Shown: positions 61,190-64,000 of the stretch, one piece after another
How positions within the stretch are numbered: the stretch's first letter is position 1
Layout of the letters: the number at the start of each line of letters is the position of its first letter
Assembly (NCBI RefSeq): GCF_041379945.2
Contig: NZ_JBFTXJ020000018.1
Span: forward strand, 1-64,000
DNA: 64,000 bases
DNA from: Aneurinibacillus sp. REN35
Lineage (GTDB): Bacteria; Bacillota; Bacilli; Aneurinibacillales; Aneurinibacillaceae
Direction: 5' to 3'
Made by a program: the position numbers and the translations under genes
The notes under the pieces: model-generated
The model's database searches: none
The model's input: only the letters and a program-made list of their open reading frames with translations
Told to the model about the DNA's origin: nothing

Positions 61190-63826
61190 TTAAATATATA
61201 GTTGTTTTACATCTGTTACGACTTTATAATGAACATCCTCTAGGCTATTAAAGTGCGCTTGACCACAATCAATTTTCATATTTTCTGTTCCACGCCGCTC
61301 TTCTTCTTCTTCTGATCCTTTTGTTTCAGCAATAAAATAAATTCTATCTTCACTATCTTCTTCCTTTACAATTGCCCAATCGGGATTGTAAGTTCCAATT
61401 GGCGTATTTATCTTAAACCAATTAGGTAACTTTAAATAGAATTTTATTTCACGTGTCCTCTCTAACTGTTCAGCAAACATTCGTTCAACAGCAGAATCTA
61501 CTTCAATGCCGTCATAAATTGATTTTGTATTTGAAGTATTAACAACTCGTAATATATAACTTTCAATTTCTTTACTTTCAAATAGTTGCATCTCATAATA
61601 GCCATCTTGAATACGCTCATATTTAATTCCACGGACCATTAACTTCGTTAAAACCGTTTGAATATCGTGGATAGCCTGCTCAATAAACCGTTGTGGATTA
61701 ATAAATAATTGTTCATAATTCTGAGCACGTTGTAGAATCTCAATAATCGTGCTGCGTTTTAATTGCGTTACACCTTGAATAGCATCAACAATATTAGGAA
61801 TTGATAATCCTGTTACTTGTATATTTTTACTTGCTTCTTTATTAGCATTTCCTGAAATGCCTTCTTTTGTTACATTCATGTCAACGTCGAACACACGGAT
61901 TTTTGGACGCTGCAATCTTATCGATGCTATACGGGAAGATGCATTATCAATTAATTCTTCAGTATCAAAATTTACCGAGTACTTAGTTTTTTGTTTAATT
62001 TTGTCCCATATCTCTAAAAACGCTGTGTTCTCTTTCCACTTTGGCAGTAATTTCACTAATCTTTTTTCACGATTATTATCCACCATAGATTTCTCAAAAG
62101 CATATCCTGAATCCTGCATTTCAGTTTGCAGGGCCCTTGCAAAGTCCTCATAGTGTTCATTAGCTATAATAGTTAACCGATTGATTTGCATATCTGTACA
62201 CCGGGTTCCGGATTCATTTACTGGGAGTCTTAGTCCTCGCCCCAATTCTTGGCGTTTCTTAATCTCAGAAAATGTTTCGTTGAGTGTGCAAATTTGAAAA
62301 ACATTTGGATTATCCCATCCCTCACGTAACGCTGAATGGCTAAAAATAAATCGAATTGGCTCTTTTAAAGAAAGCAACTTTTCTTTATCTCGCATAATCT
62401 TATTATAAGTCTCATCATCTGGTTTAGTGTTGCCTGATGTATCTTTAGGTTTATTTCTATCTTGTGAAAAATAACTTCCCTGCGCACTTTTGGCATCTGG
62501 CAGAGACATTTCTTTAAATTCTTCTTCATTTTTAATATGTTCATAGAGCTCATAGAACCATTGACGTATCTTCCCATCTTCATTAGCATAATTCGCTACT
62601 TTATCAATAAACACTAGCGATAATACTTTTAAACGTTGCCCCTCAGGAAGCTGTCGTACAGCCTTTTCTTTCCGAAAGTGAGCACGTATTGTCTCTTCCA
62701 ATTGTACTTTCATCATTTCATCTCTATCTACACCAGAAATTTCTCCCTTCCTAACAGTTATTCCATTAGAAAAGCGAATCCATTGCTCACTATGGTGTAT
62801 TCTCTCAACTATATATCCTTGATACAAATGACGTCCGTTACTTTTATCATACAGATCGTCTTTTGATTTCACAGAGATTTTTTTTCGTTTAACAGACCCA
62901 TCTTTTTGTAGTTGGTCGATTATCAATTGAGCTGATACAGTTGTTTTATTTGCTTTGGTCTCTTTTAATTCAATATACGGCTTGTTAAAATCTTCCTCCG
63001 ACACAACCGATGTGACACCAATTCTTTTTACTAGTTTTAAATCGTAAGCTTTGACTGGATCAAGACGATAAAGAAGCTGGTAAGTATTTTTGTGAGTCGC
63101 AGAATAACGTAATTTCACAAGTGGATTTAAAGATTTTATCGCTAGTTTACTGTTTTCGTTCTCCATATTCTGTGGCTCATCCATGATAATTATTGGCTGT
63201 GTCTGTTGAATAAATTTAATAGGCTCTAAGCCACCCATATCTTCACTTGGTCTATTAATTATATTTGCTTCTCGGTTAAACGAATCTAGATTCATAATCA
63301 TAATTTGCAGTGTATTAGATTGCGCAAACTGACGTAGCATTGTTAACTTTTTTGAATCATAAATATAAGAATCGTATTGTACATTGTCATAAATTTTTTT
63401 AAAATGATCACGCATCAATTCTAATGACTTCTGTACCCCTTCTCTAATTGCAACCGATGGCACTACGATAATAAATTTACTAAATCCATATTTCTGATGT
63501 AGCTCAATAATAGTCCGTAAATACACATATGTTTTACCGGTTCCTGTCTCCATTTCAATTGAGAAGTCATAGCTTTGAATGTCTTCTACGCTTTGAGCTG
63601 TTACATTTATTTTATTATCTTGTTGGACATTCCTTACGTTTTCAAGGAGTGCTTCATCACTAAGGACCAATTGATTAGCTCTTCCAAGAGAACCTTCGAG
63701 AGTTTGTTGACCTGGAAGAGAAAGCTGAAAATGATATTGAGTATTAGGTTGTCCTTTAAATAATTCTAAGACTGATTTAATTGCTTCGAGCTGGTGATGC
63801 TGATCGTCTACAAATTTAATTTCCAT
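61190..63826 (-). CDS. res: type III restriction enzyme, Res subunit
   Basis: An 878-residue helicase-nuclease. Walker A ETGTGKTYV (93-101) and the DEAD-type box DEPQ (216-219) belong to the SF2 translocase. SALREGWDNPNVFQ and QELGRGLRLPVN are helicase motifs V and VI of Res proteins. The C-terminal nuclease has NPDWAIV and IAETKG, a PD-(D/E)XK site, in the last 60 residues. Together with Mod it cuts DNA between head-to-head recognition sites. AAGGGG precedes ATG 63826. It starts 11 bases after the mod stop codon. AT-rich, as expected for acquired defence genes. Confidence 0.9.
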   Translation of the reverse strand: MEIKFVDDQHHQLEAIKSVLELFKGQPNTQYHFQLSLPGQQTLEGSLGRANQLVLSDEALLENVRNVQQDNKINVTAQSVEDIQSYDFSIEMETGTGKTYVYLRTIIELHQKYGFSKFIIVVPSVAIREGVQKSLELMRDHFKKIYDNVQYDSYIYDSKKLTMLRQFAQSNTLQIMIMNLDSFNREANIINRPSEDMGGLEPIKFIQQTQPIIIMDEPQNMENENSKLAIKSLNPLVKLRYSATHKNTYQLLYRLDPVKAYDLKLVKRIGVTSVVSEEDFNKPYIELKETKANKTTVSAQLIIDQLQKDGSVKRKKISVKSKDDLYDKSNGRHLYQGYIVERIHHSEQWIRFSNGITVRKGEISGVDRDEMMKVQLEETIRAHFRKEKAVRQLPEGQRLKVLSLVFIDKVANYANEDGKIRQWFYELYEHIKNEEEFKEMSLPDAKSAQGSYFSQDRNKPKDTSGNTKPDDETYNKIMRDKEKLLSLKEPIRFIFSHSALREGWDNPNVFQICTLNETFSEIKKRQELGRGLRLPVNESGTRCTDMQINRLTIIANEHYEDFARALQTEMQDSGYAFEKSMVDNNREKRLVKLLPKWKENTAFLEIWDKIKQKTKYSVNFDTEELIDNASSRIASIRLQRPKIRVFDVDMNVTKEGISGNANKEASKNIQVTGLSIPNIVDAIQGVTQLKRSTIIEILQRAQNYEQLFINPQRFIEQAIHDIQTVLTKLMVRGIKYERIQDGYYEMQLFESKEIESYILRVVNTSNTKSIYDGIEVDSAVERMFAEQLERTREIKFYLKLPNWFKINTPIGTYNPDWAIVKEEDSEDRIYFIAETKGSEEEEERRGTENMKIDCGQAHFNSLEDVHYKVVTDVKQLYI

Positions 63827-63837
63827 ATTTATTCCCC

Positions 63838-64000
63838 TTAAATAGTACGGAACTCAATACTTTGCTCTTTTAGCTGAAGTTCAAAATTTTTCTTTTCATC
63901 GTCTGAATTGAATGCTTCATCGAGTATCCAAACTTGTGATAGATTCATTTCTTTTATTTCTCTTAGTAAGTTAGACGATAACTTATCTCGATTAACGTAA
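63838..64000 (-). CDS. mod: type III modification methyltransferase Mod, C-terminal end (partial)
   Basis: A minus-strand frame that enters the window at its right edge and ends at TAA 63838-63840. The last 53 residues include VWILDEAFNSDDEKKNFELQL and end EFRTI, which resembles the C-terminus of Mod adenine methyltransferases. The gene is directly upstream of res with 11 bases between. Its catalytic motifs lie beyond the window, so the identification rests on the end sequence and context. Confidence 0.7.
   Translation of the reverse strand, partial: YVNRDKLSSNLLREIKEMNLSQVWILDEAFNSDDEKKNFELQLKEQSIEFRTI

Noticed and set aside
1-64000. Search by eye for CRISPR arrays, tRNA and rRNA genes
   Set aside because: No regularly spaced repeats and no cloverleaf or ribosomal RNA signatures were noticed; a tRNA scan would settle this.

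Overview
The window looks like a chromosome segment of an endospore-forming member of the Bacillales, most likely of the Aneurinibacillus/Brevibacillus side of the Paenibacillaceae. This is inferred from gene content (YteA-type DksA protein, DUF2515, DUF2935, DUF1002/YpuA, ClpE with CtsR sites, SpeH, a BpsA/BpsB pair, a zinc-type S14), from strong AGGAGG-type ribosome binding sites and from many bidirectional hairpin terminators. Most genes lie on the minus strand. There is no rRNA, tRNA, CRISPR array or intact insertion sequence.

Layout. 0.2-7.4 kb: CoA-hydrolase, YbjQ-like protein, stand-alone ribosomal protein S14, ABC-F ATPase, AIM24-like protein, FtsW and a small M50 protease. 7.6-19.8 kb (all minus): the centrepiece. 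An operon runs from a NarI/DsrM-like cytochrome b through a cytosolic NasC-like molybdopterin reductase, a four-cluster ferredoxin, a Rieske protein and a small membrane protein to a NarK-type transporter and a terminator. It is followed by a MoxR-type AAA ATPase, a VWA protein with an HExxH motif, an unrecognised 192-residue protein, and mobA-moeA-mobB-moaE-moaD. A perfect TGTGA-N6-TCACA (Fnr/Crp-type) site lies about -44 from a plausible start of the first operon, suggesting anaerobic control. 20-26 kb: aminotransferase, type III polyketide synthase with its methyltransferase, a cation/proton antiporter, an AT-rich segment carrying a rifampin ADP-ribosyltransferase (arr) between two copies of a terminator, and a tyrosine-recombinase homologue lacking its catalytic residues.

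26-42 kb: guanylate-kinase-like protein, purine permease, Rieske oxygenase plus short-chain dehydrogenase, thiolase, DUF2515 protein, small L,D-transpeptidase, an ArsR-type regulator with a palindromic operator and a 57-residue follower, YteA, MoaB, a shortened UvrC-like nuclease, thioredoxin, DUF2935 protein, CaiB-type CoA-transferase, a PASTA pseudokinase and an RCK_C membrane protein. 42-60 kb: GltP, ferritin-like protein, IspG, HAD phosphatase, CoA-transferase, SpeH, homoserine dehydrogenase behind a SAM-I (S-box) riboswitch, YpuA, a second YbjQ paralogue, a GAF-PAS-GGDEF-EAL protein, ClpE with CtsR sites, and YyaL.

59.8-64 kb: an AT-rich island ending in a type III restriction-modification system (Mod partial at the window edge, Res complete), with nuclease and other gene fragments downstream and an 18-bp stretch identical in meaning to a groEL 3' end. 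The strongest candidate for an undescribed system is the nitrate-reductase-like operon plus the adjoining MoxR-VWA-unknown trio, which may be a dedicated maturation machine for a molybdenum enzyme. No experiment or database search was possible. Functions are read from recognisable families and motifs.
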